Positions 43,876 to 56,300 of a stretch of 64,000 nucleotides of DNA are shown one piece after another; the first letter of the stretch is position 1; each line of letters begins with the position of its first letter. The notes beneath the pieces are model-generated. The model made no database searches, was not told where the DNA came from, and was given only the letters and a program-made list of their open reading frames with translations. The stretch comes from Aplidium turbinatum (Eukaryota > Chordata > Ascidiacea > Aplousobranchia > Polyclinidae). The stretch covers positions 8,879,501 to 8,943,500 of the forward strand of contig OU964922.1 of NCBI GenBank assembly GCA_918807975.1. Direction: 5' to 3'. Both the position numbers and the translations under genes were made by a program.

Positions 43876-44760
43876 TGTACCAAAGACAGGCAAGACACAA
43901 CTATACAACAGGGTTGAGCATTATAACAATATATTTTAAATATTTACAAATAGTATTAACAGTCAAACGTTTTCGGCTTAAGTTAAGCCCTCATCAGCCT
44001 CAGAAATCTAAAAACATTTATAAAAATCAATAAATTTCAACTTCTTGAAGGTAACCAACTAACTGACTATAAGAATCAAGAAATACGCAGCGATTAAAAG
44101 CAATAGAGTGGAAATCAGACAGACAGACGGAAAAAATTAGCCTTTATTAGGAAAAGGCAACTACGTAGGCCTAACTACAAAAGAATTTGCATCACAGGGT
44201 ACATGAAACATCAAGTAAATGTTGAGGAGAATGGACTCGCCTCCCGAAAATAATTGTTTGTTTAAATTTGGGTTGTAGCGTTTGATTAACAGCGCTTCCT
44301 GAATTTTTGTGTCAAATTGGGATTTGCGTTTGCTTAAAATTTTAAATGAGTCAGTGGAGAATTTTCGATCTTAGCAAAAAGAACACTCCATGATATGGTC
44401 TTTGATGGCACTTTTCTTTAAGTACCTAAAGTTCAGATGCTCCCGTACTCTCGTGGTAAAATGTCTAATGGACATACCGATGTACCACAATGCCGAATCA
44501 CACGGACATGTAAAATGTATACAATATTTGAGCAGAAAGACAAAGGCATCTGGTACTTTAATAAATAGCTGAAAATACGAACTAATTTTGAATGTTTTGT
44601 AAATAGGAAAAACGTCCACATCAAATTTACTTTCATAAACTGTCTGATTTTAAGAGCAAACGTTTTAGATTCTTTTCCCATTCCTGTTTGTAAATATGTA
44701 AAATATATTGTTGTAATGCTTAACCTTGTTGCATTTTTGTGTCTTGCTTGTCTTTGATAG
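43876..44760 (-). mobile_element. Penelope-like element fragment with GIY-YIG endonuclease
   Basis: Flanked by inverted copies of the same terminal sequence (GACAGGCAAGACACAA at the left, its complement near 44735-44755). Minus strand 44150-44600 encodes the C-terminal endonuclease. A hammerhead-like core CTGATGAG...GAAA with stem GGCTTAA/TTAAGCC lies at 43971-43997 on the minus strand. Confidence 0.8.
44150..44600 (-). pseudogene. PLE GIY-YIG endonuclease domain
   Basis: The frame reads IHFTCPCDSALWYIGMSIRH, then FTTRVREHLNF, SAIKDHIMEC and, after a break, SFKILSKRKSQFDTKIQEAL and LIKRYNPNLNKQLFSGG. The WYIG, the downstream R of TTRVREH and the closing E and N positions are as expected for the GIY-YIG domain of Penelope-like elements. 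The RT is absent, so only the 3' part of the element remains. Confidence 0.8.
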
Positions 44761-44954
44761 GTCTACAAGAAAGTAAACTCTTTCCCGAAACTACAAATAA
44801 TTTTCTAGTGAACAATTTTTTTTGTTTCGAATTTCAATACATTTCGTTTCATTATGCATTACCGGCAAACACAACAGAATCCGAGAATGCAGAAAGCAAT
44901 ATAGGTTATTGTAGTTCACACTGTAAAGTAAACTAACGTTTTTTTCAAACATTT

Positions 44955-45112
44955 AATGCTTCAACTACATTCGGAAAACTTCACTTTGACAATCTCGGTG
45001 ATAACCGGCCCTGCGTCAAAAGCCAATACAAGTGGACGAAACTACCAACAATAACCCATCAAAGGCTTTGTCAGTCCGAGAATAAAGATTCAAAACCTAT
45101 TAACCAAAGCGA
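44955..45112 (+). mobile_element. SINE family 1, 3' part
   Basis: Contains ACTTCACTTTGACAATCTCGG and CAGTCCGAGAATAAAGATTC, aligning with the 3' half of the SINE at 60151-60441. The tRNA head is missing. Confidence 0.7.
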
Positions 45113-45347
45113 CTTTGGCCATTTAGTGCAAGCAACCTTCAAAAACTGATGAAACAACAGTAGCCAGCTGCCATCAAACTTATTAAATTTCAAAGTCACA
45201 ATAGTCATAGCCTACAAGATTGTTTTAATGACGAGTGATGGTAGGCTATAGGCTATGTACAGTTTTTTTTTTAATTTTGTATTTTTACAATATACAGCAG
45301 GCTAGTAGGGGCTTCGCATATTGTGCATTAAGTTAATTAGGCTACAC

Positions 45348-46563
45348 CAGGGGTAGGCAAACTTCTTGTACTGAGGGCCACATTTGAAAAAATATTGCAG
45401 TCGGGGAGCCGCACACTCTCATTACAAAGTAGGAAAATTTACCTGGTGTGTAAATAAACGCATATTCATATTAAACACAACTTTTGTATTTCACAGTTAC
45501 GTTTAAAGCTATGCAATCATCATCACAAAAGTTAATGAGACTTGTGCAACTGTTCACAGTTTTTTACAATCTTCTGCAAATTGGGAGCAAGTTTTCTGGT
45601 AGATATCCTCATAACATCATGCAAGTTGGTGTCTGTCAGCAAAGACCTGTTCTTCGACTTGTTTATTTTTAAACAAGAAAATGCTTGTTCGCATATGTAT
45701 GTGGATCCAAACAGTGTCAAAAACTTAGGTGCAAAGTTTTTTAAGTTTGGAAACAAATCGTCAGACAATGACTTGTAAAAGTCAGGCAGTGAATCTGACT
45801 TAAACTTCTCTTTTAAGTCATTATTTGCTTGCAAGTCCAGCAGTTCCAGCTGTAAATCCTCAGGAGCCGAATAAACTTCTGTAGTGAGTGGAGAGCTGAG
45901 CATATTAAACTGCGGTTCCAGGTTCTTTAAGTCTTGGAACCTTCTGCCGAATTCGATACCCAAGGTATCCAACTGAACTTTATACTTTGCTGCAAGTTCA
46001 TCAGAAATGTTTGCTTCTTTCAGCAAAGGAAAGTGACAAAACCTGTTGTTACGAGCTTGTTTGAGGAACAATGACAGCTTCATTTGGAATGATTTAACGT
46101 GGACGTACATCTCGGATCTCTGGACGTACATACAAACCATAAAACTGGCTTCCGTTGCAGCCTCTTGTATGGTCGACTGTTTGGTGAAAACACTTTGTTG
46201 TTTCTTTAGCTTGTTCACTAGCTCTTAGCATTTCCGTTTTTTTTCTTCACTGGTGAAATTTTGTCCAAAGTTTGCGTGCTTGGTTTGGTTGTGTCTTTTT
46301 AAATTGTACTCCTTGAAAACAGCCACGGACTCACGGCACAGCAAGCAAATACATGTTGCAATACATGCGCGACTGACGTATGTGTGTTTACGCACTGAAA
46401 GTGAAGAGAAAAACACACTCGTAAAGGGAATAATATTTTGTCATGTAACCTGTTTAATTAAAACAATAAGTGATGATTAGGAGTTTCTGCAAGTGCCGGC
46501 GGGCCGCATAAAATGGTCTCGCGGGCCACATGCGGCCCTGAGGCCGTAGTTTGCCCACCCCTG
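45348..46563 (-). mobile_element. hAT transposon, GTF2IRD2-like family, internally deleted
   Basis: Tips CAGGGGTAGGCAAACT and the complement of CAGGGGTGGGCAAACTA; near-exact 8-bp duplication GGCTACAC/GGCTACGC. It encodes a BED-type finger and the C-terminal dimerisation region, with the catalytic centre deleted. A shorter relative is at 61763-62833. Confidence 0.92.
45532..46416 (-). pseudogene. hAT transposase, BED finger and dimerisation region
   Basis: 46225-46416 reads CICLLCRESVAVFKEYNLKR HNQTKHANFG, the zinc finger of GTF2IRD2-type hAT transposases. After one in-frame stop the same frame continues (45532-46218) with EMYVHVKSFQMKLSLFLKQA, SAPEDLQLELLDLQ, LTLFGSTYICEQAFSCLKIN, KSKNRSLLTDTNLHDVMRIS and KLAPNLQKIV. 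CEQAFS...R-S-x-L-T is the hAT dimerisation core. The several hundred residues normally between finger and C-terminus are missing, so it cannot catalyse transposition. Confidence 0.88.
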
Positions 46564-46689
46564 GGCTACGCAGTACATGATGATCATGGATATGAATACG
46601 ATTCCCGAATGAAATTATTTTTATGGGGTAGCTTGAATTACATAAAAAACCATCAATGTCCTGATCAATAAGCGTCTGTAGTAACGTTG

Positions 46690-46709
46690 CTAAATATTCT
46701 TCCGCAAAC
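46690..46709 (-). CDS. possible last coding exon of the lectin gene
   Basis: A good acceptor (TTTTTACTTTTGCAG) precedes 46709. Joined in phase to the exon ending at 50148 it adds RLRKNI and a stop, plausible for a lectin that ends just after its last cysteine. In another frame the same exon stays open (FAEEYLATLLQTLIDQDIDG...) until the hAT at 46563, so the assignment is uncertain. Confidence 0.3.
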
Positions 46710-47206
46710 CTGCAAAAGTAAAAAGCAAGTGCTGTATACAATATAGGCCTACACGCTCCAAATGCATATCAAGTAAGCTGCATTGTAGAATATGTATTGA
46801 GAGTAAAGGCAGGCGCGGATCTAGGAGTTTTTTCGGGGGGGGGGGGGGGGGGGGGAAGAAAGTTTGAAAATCAATTAAAAAGAAAGAAAAAGATAAAACA
46901 GATATAAACAATGATACTACGACATATAAGTTACGATATGTTATAAAATAAGCATTAAAACAGCCATTTTGATCAATTGTGAATGTTTAAAAAATATTTA
47001 TTTCTTATATAAAAATTGCTAAGCATGCAAAGCAAACTTGAAACCTGGTTTAAAACCATGTATGCAGTGTCCATGACCAATTGGATATTTGTATGTTTGC
47101 AGGCAGTGGCGTACGCAGGATTTTTTTAAGGGGGGGCCATTGAAAATGCTTTTGAGTCGAAACAAAAAAAGTTAAAAAACGCCCATTTGCTAATAATAGC
47201 CGATAG

Positions 47207-47877
47207 TAGTGGCGTAGCCAGTAATTTTAAAAGGGGGGTTTTGACGGCCGGCGGGCGAAGCCCGACGGCGTCCTCGTCAAAGGCGACACCTAGCGGCGGG
47301 GAAATCTGGGAGGTCTCCCCCACAAAATTTTGAAAAACTACTTTAAATTTGGTGCATTCTGAGAGCATTTTCAACAAAAATGTGGGTATAAATATTCCTG
47401 TAAAATGGTGCTGTCCGGTGGCATAGCAAAACGATAAGATCATGTTTTCTTAGGCATTTTTCGGTAATAAAGCTAAGTCTCTATGTTTTAATAAAAGTAA
47501 TTTGCGTTCTTCTGGTGACTATTTACTAGGTTACCTCCTGATGTTAAAGATGATAACTAGCTTTTGTATTTCCGACGTTTCGTAAATAATAAATAGTCAC
47601 CAGAAGAACGCAAATTACTTTTATTATAAAATGCCTGGTGAACAGTCTCTCTCTGTTTTCTCTATGTTTTTTTGTTGCTAATTCCTGGCTGAGTTTTATT
47701 TGAATGTTTGGTATTGGCAAAACTCGCTTTTATAATGCAGTTTCGTTTTAAACTTTATTTTAGAGACATAGAGACTGAAAGCATCATTCTTAATACTTCT
47801 TAATATCGTGACGCCACACGCGTGCCAAAGGGGGAAGGTTGTAACCCCCAACCCCCCCCTCCTTGGCTACGCCACTG
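47207..47877. mobile_element. hAT MITE with (C/T)AGTGGCGTAGCC ends, copy 1
   Basis: Tips TAGTGGCGTAGCCAGT and the complement of CAGTGGCGTAGCC, duplication GCCGATAG/GCTGATAG (7/8). Its interior (TTTGGTGCATTCTGAGAGCA) matches the element at 52864-53519. It carries the foldback insert 47490-47658. Confidence 0.85.
47490..47658. mobile_element. foldback insert, Penelope-like terminus
   Basis: Arms of about 40 bp containing TTTGCGTTCTTCTGGTGACT are inverted around a centre with GACGTTTCG. Flanked by a 12-bp duplication TCTCTATGTTTT (47478-47489 and 47659-47670), a length typical of target-primed retroelements. The related element at 52864-53519 shows the empty site. Confidence 0.75.
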
Positions 47878-48714
47878 GCTGATAGGTTACTGGCATAGGT
47901 AGCCTACTCAGCTTGCATTGACGATAATGTTTTAATTTGCAACGGCTAGTTTACTCATATGGATAGATGTTGTATTGAAAACAAACGATACGACATAACA
48001 TTCTTAACGTCGCATTTAATGCCTTACGTAAATGACGTAGTTGGCTTACTAAACCCAATGAATTACGCGTATTGAGGGTACGTTCAGTGGCGTACGCAGG
48101 ATTTTGTTCCGTGGGGAGGGGGGCATTCGATATAATTTGACTTTTTTTTTATCAAGAGTTGCCTTATACTACTCTATAAGTATAGTCTGACCAAGGTGGT
48201 AGCTTATCTGTTGGTGAAATATAGACTCTCAAGTCTCACGGTCTTTGCGTATGTCACTGTACAGATACCGATTCTGAATATGAAAATCATGATAGTAGAT
48301 CTAAACGGAGAAGTAAAAACCATAATAGTTCGATCATGATAGGCAACGTCATTACCTTAATTAAGCATAAATCGAACTACTCTGTGAAAGTTTAAATATC
48401 GAATGCAATTTTAACTTTAATCAAAAATTACCGCACTCTGAACTATAGAACGAAAAAGAAGGCCTACCTTAAACCACCCTCAAGCCAAGGCCTATGAGAG
48501 GGGGGTACGGAGGGTAGGCTACGGCGTAACATCATCTATAAAACAACATTGTCAACAACATCATCTATAAAACAACATTGTAATCCAAACAATATTAAAT
48601 GCCTTAATCTACGTCGTTAACTACTAAAACATTTTTAGAAGGGGAGGCCATGGCCCAATGCCCCCCCCTGCGTACGCTAGTGTTTGCAGGAATATACGGT
48701 AATAGATTGGAATT

Positions 48715-48860
48715 ATAATCATAAACAGACATAACCCAGCAAAACAATAAGCTAACGTTTTCGACTAGTCATACAGCCCTTTCCGAAAACGATAGCTTAT
48801 TGCGTTTGTTTTTATAATGCTAAATGTAGTGTTGTTGCTGGGTTGTGTCTGTTTATAGTT
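48715..48860. mobile_element. foldback repeat with CGAAAACG arms
   Basis: TAAACAGACATAACCCAGCA and AATAAGCTAACGTTTTCG recur inverted to the right with small changes. The CTAGTCGAAAACG word resembles the Penelope-like termini elsewhere in the window. No coding sequence. Confidence 0.6.
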
Positions 48861-49429
48861 TAAAAAAAATTACCTCTCTACCCAAATTATATGAAGTTAT
48901 AATGAAGACAAAAAATTATAAAACAGCCATTCAAGGTTTCAAATTGTTTCAACTGACGTCATTTTGTTCAGCGTTGGTTTCAGCTGAGTCAGCTCCAACA
49001 AATGTTGCTATTAAAATGTATTTGATGTTGTATGAAAAAAAACAACGGAGTCTAATCGATGAATAATTTCAACCATAATAATAACAAAAAATTATCCCTC
49101 TCCGGGATAAGTTAAGTCCGCCGTGGGACTAATATCGTCTGTTTAGAAGCATATCAAACCATTTGATGCGGAAACATTACAATTTCAACAATTCCCCACA
49201 AAATTTCGGGGGGGGGGGGGCCGGGCCCCCCATAAATCCGCGCCTGAGTACAGATTATTTTGATAATATTTGTTTCTTTTCCTTAAATCTGCTCTCCTTT
49301 GCATCGTATTTGGTTTGGGCAGTCTTTTTGATATACAGTGCTGTATTAGTAGGCTACCATCTATAAGGCCATACGAATAACATGAAATAGTAGCATAGGC
49401 AGCATTAAGCCTAAACAATGTTCGTTTTG

Positions 49430-49550
49430 TTAGCTCTGTTACGGCACTCGAAGGGATAGCGGTTTGACACCGTTCAAAAGCACGTGACTGTGTCTTTGGC
49501 AGGGCACTTAAAGGCATGCCTGGTGGATACGAAGATTGGCTTCCTTGCCT
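49430..49550 (+). mobile_element. SINE family 2 fragment
   Basis: Contains GCGGTTTGACACCG (box B-like) and GACTGTGTCTTTGGCAGGGC, matching the body of the SINE at 40524-40730. Both ends are decayed. Confidence 0.55.
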
Positions 49551-49744
49551 TCTCGTCCACTCAATTTAAATCTTCAACCACCGGACGCAAGCCTGGATAT
49601 GACAAAACACAGTTTTTTTATAATCTACCATTTCCCTATCTTGGTTTCATGGATGAACAAATTATAGGCTACATGTTTTTAACGCCGCGGTGAGAAAGGT
49701 ATAGGCCATGGCGCCCTCTATTATAGCTCGCCGTGGTATAGGCT

Positions 49745-49868
49745 AATAGATTGTTTGATCGTAGCAATGTTTATCCTTGGACAAAGAAAGCTTGACAGCT
49801 TACTCCTGGTGTTCTCATGCCTGTAGAGGCTTTGAACTACTGACGCTGGCCGGTTAGCGAGAATGACA
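49745..49868 (-). mobile_element. SINE family 1 fragment
   Basis: On the minus strand GCGTCAGTAGTTCAAAGCCT through TTTGTCCAAGGATAAA matches the 3' half of SINE family 1 (CAGTCCGAGGATAAAG). The head is absent. Confidence 0.6.
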
Positions 49869-50147
49869 AATAGTGGTTGTCGATATCTTGTTAACAGATG
49901 TGACGATAATAGTAAAATAAAGAGAACTGATTATGGAAATACTGTATACCGTTTTGAAAGTGCTACAATTGTAAAGCTCTTTCTCTACAAGATTTTGCTA
50001 GTGCATTGCATACAAGATGAGAGCAATTTCATAAAAAATCTTTGTCCACAAAATGTTATATTACGCATGTGCTGATAAGAAATAAAACGTCAACCAGCTG
50101 AAGTTGACCGATTAACTGCTTAACAAATTGAACTGCTGAATACTCAC

Positions 50148-50332
50148 GAGTTCTGCGCACGCAGTAGTACTGCATCTTCACATATTTGTTGCTTCCAGGG
50201 CATGGATCGATACCAAACGCGGAGTTGGAGGCATGAATTTCACAAGAATTGCGCCCATCGCATCGTACTTTGATGAACAACCAAGACCACGCAGCTTTAC
50301 AATGGCCTACTCTGACTAAACCACCAGAACAG
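50148..50332 (-). CDS. lectin gene exon: second Gal_lectin domain, second half
   Basis: 61 codons, CSGGLVRVGHCKAAW to YYCVRRT, entering in phase 2 and leaving in phase 1 at CTC/GTGAGT. It carries the family signature CDGRNSCEIHASNSAFG followed by DPCPGSNKYVKMQYYC, as in rhamnose-binding lectins. The equivalent first-half exon (the ANYGR motif) expected between 50333 and 56464 was not found, so this domain may be incomplete here or that exon may have diverged. Confidence 0.85.
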
Positions 50333-53300
50333 CTGAAGAATGTAATTATTCATAAAACTCTTGCATTTTTTTACCAAAATATACGAATAACATAAACAAT
50401 AGGCTACATAGTCTGCAAATTAGACTCGATTTGAATGCATGCATAGCAATTGTTGCATAAATTAAATTGCATCGGCTTTAAAAAAAAAAATTCCATGGAA
50501 AAATAATTCCAACAAGCTTCAGTGTAGGGGTATATGCATTTTCTGTGTTCTAAAATTCCTGTTTTCTTATAGTGCAGCTGATAACCTCTCATAATCAAAT
50601 CAATTGTGCAAATTATGACTAAAGCATGAAATTTTCACCAGTGTTAGCACATACCATAAGGGTCATTTAAAGATTGGGAGGTAAGTCAGATTTGACCTCT
50701 GATGACCTTGAGAGGTCAATGACCTCAAAGTATCAGAATATTGATATTTGACGTCATTGGTCAATCTTAAAGATGTATATGATGTACAAACCATGCATAT
50801 GTGTCATAATAAAAGTGTCTACACATTCTACAGAGTGTTGACTATGTTAGTGTGTTGGTCATTACTATTGGAGTTGCCAGGTTGGTCCTTTTACGGTTAA
50901 AATTCACAAATGTGGCCCTTTTTGAAGTCGTTTGGCCAAAAAAATTGGGTTTGGCTTTTTGGCCTTATTTTGGCCTTATTTTGGCTTTTTTCATATTGGT
51001 TTGGCTCCAGATTTTCTGTTTGGCGTTTTGCATTTAGCTTACTGTATTTTGTAAGATTGAAACAACAATGGCAACACTTGTCTTGTATTCTTTCAGTAGT
51101 GGTGATGGTTATTTGCGCGCATCTGCAGAGTGTGCAAGAGTGTGCAGAGTGTGCAAACATAATAACGCCATGACAGCAGTCTCAAGCCGAAGAAAAGAGA
51201 TCTTATAAAACAACAACACCTTGACAATGCCATTTGTCACTCGTACATGACTACAAAACTGTGTTCCGAAAGCTCGTGAAAAACCTACCTTTATCACAGC
51301 GCACCCGCAGCAATACGCTGTGAAAGTACAATCACTTGTGGGAAAGACTGGTTAACTTGCTTCTCATGGTGGTGTAAGTAAAACCAATTCAAGGCACAAC
51401 GTGACTAGGTCAAGTTTTGCTCTTAGCTCTTTCGCAACCATCGAGGTCACGACGTTTAATCTAAATAACCAGACATTTTTCACAAAAATCTGTTCTATTT
51501 ACGTCGTAAAAACATCTCATGTGATCGATGTAGACGCACAATCTTGACATCAAATGAAAGCATACATCTTCAGCTACCCGAAGATGCAAAGCTTTGCAAT
51601 AAAATTTAAAACATTCAATGTACAACTAGCAACTTTCTAAACGGTATTTTTTCTAATTTCTAAAAAACTTAAAAATTGGAAGAAAAGTATACTTCATTAC
51701 AATCTTTACTACCCAAGCATGATACAATAATATGAAAATATATGTAGTTTAATAATAATAATGTTATGGTTTTATTTATTGTCGCTCTACAACAACTAAG
51801 GTCTTTTAGCGACAGGGCTCATTTTTAATTTATATCAGGTTTACGATGTTATCACATTATTACCCGACTCATTCTCACTGCGCTATGCAGGATAGAACAC
51901 AATCGGTACCGTTTTTAAAGTCTGCGGTTTGACCCGACCTGGAATCGATCTCAGATCTACCAGCACCAGAGCTGAAGGCGAAACCACTCGGCCACTGAGC
52001 TGGTTCCTATATGTAGTTTAATCGAATGCCAAAACAATTCTGCACTTGAGAAAAATTTTACTTCGTTTCTGCTCGCAATGCTTTAGGAGGTACAGCAGAA
52101 TAATTATGGACAAATTTGGAAAATTTTAAGCAAAAAGGTTTACGTAATTTACAGTCTTTTTGATCGAAAAATTCCATAGTAAGGGGTTGCCATGGCCACC
52201 TGGAGATGCGGCCTGATTTGTCACATTTTGCAGATTTTGATTACAGCTACTGCTAGTGCTTGACTGACATTTTTTGAGATGTTTTTACTTTTTGTGGTTT
52301 CCTAATGACATAAAACTTTTTTGTTGTCTTGGGGAAGCAGTAGCAAATGAGAAAAAGTAAGTTGAAAAACGCAAAATCAGACTGTTATTGAAAATTAACA
52401 GTCTGACTAAAATCTTCGAAATCAAATTTTCTTTGTTTATCAACATGTGAGGATGTTAAAACCTATTGTATCATCTGGGTAAAAGAATAAAGAAAGCGTA
52501 AAAATCTAATTTTTAGAAAAATGTATTTAAACGTTCGTCCAAAGTTAGAAAAACCTGGAAATTTCTGCAAAATGTGAAAAATCAGGCCATATCTTTAGAT
52601 GGCCATAGGGGTTGCCAAGCCAGTTTTGACTGCCAATTCCAATGAGTGAAATAAAAATAAAAAATATACTGTCCCCATCTTTAAGAAGTCCTCATCTGAT
52701 AACTGCACCGCCAAAATATATATTTTTTTAATTAGCCAAAAAAGAACACGTAAAGACAATGGATCTGCTATCATTTACATTTTTTGCTTGAAATAGGCTA
52801 CCTTTTAACCTTGGACGTATGGATACGTCCTTGGTCATCATGGCAAAAATCCAAAGACGTGTGCAGTGGCGTAGCTAGGGAATGTGCCGCCCGGGCCGGA
52901 TTCTGATTTTGCCACCCCTTCAAGATTCAGATTTTGCCGCCCCATTTTTTTAATTGACTTAAAGTCACCCAGCGGCGGGGGGTCTGGGGGGCCTACAGCA
53001 GAAACTTTTGAAAAATTACTTTGGATTTGGTGCATTCTGAGAGCATTTTCAACAAAACTGTGGGCATAAATCCCCTGGTATAAATATTCCTGTAAAATGG
53101 TGCTGTCCGGTGGCATAGCAAAAGGATAAGATCATGTTTTCTTGGGCATTTTTCGGTAATAAAGCTAAGTCTCTACGTTTTCTTGGTGCTAATTCCTGGC
53201 TGAGATATTTGAATGTTTGGTATTGGCAAAACTCGCTCTTTTAATGGAGTTTCGTTTAAAATGAGGCAAACTTTGTTTTAGAGACATATAGACTGAAAGC

Positions 53301-56300
53301 ATCATTCTCAATATCGTGACGTCACACGCGTGCCAAAGGAGAGGGTTGTAACCCCCCCTCCTGGCTACGCCACTGTTTTGAACGTTGCCATTCTGTTTGC
53401 TTTTATTTTTCGTGTACTTTTGCATTATCAACAAAAAAACAAAACGTCCTGTCTGAAAGTGCCGCCCCCAGACGTGCCGCCCGGGGCGGTCCGCCCCCCC
53501 CCCCCTAGCTACGCCACTGGACGTGTGTATACGTCCGTGGTCGCGAAAGAGTTAGAAAACTATACATAAAAAAATCACGGCGAGAGAGCTTGAGGTTTTG
53601 CAAAACACAGCACCTTAAGAATAAAAGATTTCTCCGGTCTGCGTCTATAATAATTAATCTTCTACGCACGCATACAAAACTGGTAGGATTAAGCTTACAA
53701 AGAGGTTTTCTCATTTCAAAATTAAAGATTCCCAGAATCAACTAATCAAACTATAGCCTAACAGGAAATCAAACTACCCTATGACTGACGAATGAGTCTG
53801 GAACAATGTTTCAGTGAAAAATATTTCGAATTGCCTAACAAACAAAGTCAGAGCTTTTTACTTTGCAGACATAAAAAAAGATCTAATTTGACTATTTATT
53901 GAAGAATTGGTGGGTGAGTTGACTAGCCTGCAAGAATTGCTGTCTTTCTACTTCAGAACAGAAATATCTACCAACTTCATTTTCCTTTTTCATTAGCTCA
54001 CTGAACACAACAAGACCATCATGATATTCTGATGCATTTTGTTAAATCAATGATTTATTCGATCATGATTTGGTACTGAGTAAATTGTATTTCAATGTAG
54101 TAGAAGTAGATTTTGGTTAATACATCTACATACTTAATAATATTACATCTTGGTTAATACATCTTTGAGCATACATAAAAAACCGCTCGTCACATCCAAA
54201 TTGATTGGATCATAATATATTTCTTTGCTCATTCCCCGTTATATCGGTAGCCTACCTAAATACCGAGTTGGTGGTGACCATCTACTTCAGATACTGTACG
54301 AACGAACATTACAACCAGGGCATTGGAGATGGGCTGATAAACAAGAAAGTTTATACTTTAGACTTTGCTTTTGATTTTTAAAGACCAGTGGTTCTCAATC
54401 TTGTTAGACCCAGGCCCCACTGTTTTCTTTAAAAAAAAATCAGGCCACACATGGCCACCTAAAGATACGGCCTGATTTGTCACATTTTGCAGAAATTTCC
54501 AGGTTTTTTTAACTTTGGGCGAACGTTTAAATAATTTTTTCTAAAAATTAGATTTTTACGCTTTCTTTACTCTTTTCCCCAGATGACAAAATAGGTTTTA
54601 ACATCCTCACATGTTGAAAAACAAAGAAAATTTGATTTCGAAGATTTTAGTCAGACTGTTAATTTTTCAATAACAGTCTGAATTATCGTTTTTCAACTTA
54701 CTTTTTCTCATTTGCTACTGCTTCCCCAAGGCAACAAAAAGTTTTATGTCATTAGGAAACCGCAAAAAGTAAAAACATCTTAAAAAATGTCAGTCAAGCA
54801 CTAGCAGTAGCTGTAATCAAAATTTGCAAAATGTGACAAATCAGGCCGCATCTCCAGGTGGCCATGGGCCACACCAGAGCCACTACATGTTTTAAAAGCG
54901 TTTATTTTCTCTACGACTACATTCCTTAAAGTGTGATATGAGATATAAATGGACATTTCACAAGGTTTATTAAAAGTTATTACTAAAGGCTATTTAACAA
55001 TTCGAATGAGTTTGAATTAATTTGATGGTGAAGATGCATATTTGCATTTTGTGTCTCGAGTCAATTTGAAATGCGAGACTAGGATAGTGATTAGGAAAGT
55101 CAATAAAGTGGTAGATCACCTTCAACTTCCACGACCAACCAAAATTTTGCCATACCCCATTTGTGAGGCACAGGCCCCGCGTTAAGTATTACAATTATAA
55201 CCCAATTTGAGTCAGGTTTTATTTAATTTAGTTTTCTGATTTAACAGATTTTTTGACAATGCTTCATTTTCGTAGAATGCAAAAGTTTCAAAAGTAAACG
55301 CAGCATTTTGATATGGACCTGCATTGCTACACTTTTACTCTGGTAGCAATGAGGGAGTTTTATGTGCGGTCTATGATTTGGCGCAAAATCAGTTCGGCGA
55401 AATTGATTATATTTGAGCAAGAATTCTTGATAATACATGATAATATTGATAATATGGTAAGCTACATGATTAAAAAACGTCATCAATTCCGGTAGTTGAT
55501 TTGCTTCTTTTGGATTTGTGAAGTCATTTCCATTAATCTAAAAAAATGATAGAATAAACAATATTATTGCTGCTTCTGAAACAACTTATGTGCATAACAA
55601 CAGAAGTCTATCAATGGCGCAATGGGATAGTACAACGGTACACAATGAAATTCTGGGCAATAAAGAGAAAATACTTAACCTTTTTTTTTCCGAAACTAGA
55701 TTCAGAATCATGGCGATCTATACTACTAGTAGCCTACTAGCCTTCCCAACGTCGCAACAACCAAACAATGTGGAGGCCTACAAAGTTTTGGCAACTAACA
55801 GGTATTAGGCGTAAAAAAGGTGTCTTTGCATGAATTATTACTAACAAACAAATACTTCTGGAGCTACTGAGTATAGGCTACTGAGTGTTTTAAAAGTTGG
55901 GTCACTCTTCATTTCGTGTACCTTGATTCTGTTGATATCTTGGTTCTGATGGTATTCTTAACATGTAGCTATTGTTCTGCTTTCTTACCACTTATTTAAT
56001 AATATTACATCTTAATTACGTTTTGGCACTGTATTTACAGTTTTTAGGCTAAAAAACATTACTTGATCAATGAAAATTGCTGATTATATGTTCTAACACT
56101 TATTTCAGTGGGTAAATTGAATTTTCGTACCCCCACATTATTTGGCTGTTGCCACATTGGGAAGGCCAGTAGTATAGATCGCCATGTACTGAATCTAATT
56201 CCTGCTTGGCACTGAGCAATGGAAAAGATTCGGGTAATAATTGCGCCTCTATACGGCTGCTTTGACACTGTCTGCTTTGTAAAGCGCTGAGGAGCAACGC

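Larger units (their letters stand above)
47104..48682. mobile_element. hAT element with CAGTGGCGTACGCAGG ends
   Basis: Tips CAGTGGCGTACGCAGG and the complement of CACTAGCGTACGCAGG; exact 8-bp duplication TTTGCAGG (47096-47103 and 48683-48690). Internal G and C runs sit next to both tips. A second left tip occurs at 48087, perhaps from an earlier truncated copy. Confidence 0.88.
46810..49246. mobile_element. hAT element with CAGGCGCGGAT ends, outermost of a nest
   Basis: Inverted tips CAGGCGCGGATCTA / CAGGCGCGGATTTA with a 21-G run just inside the left end and C runs at the right. The flanks AGTAAAGG and AGTACAGA match only partly. It contains the hAT at 47104-48682, which contains another hAT and a foldback: four levels. 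Confidence 0.72.
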
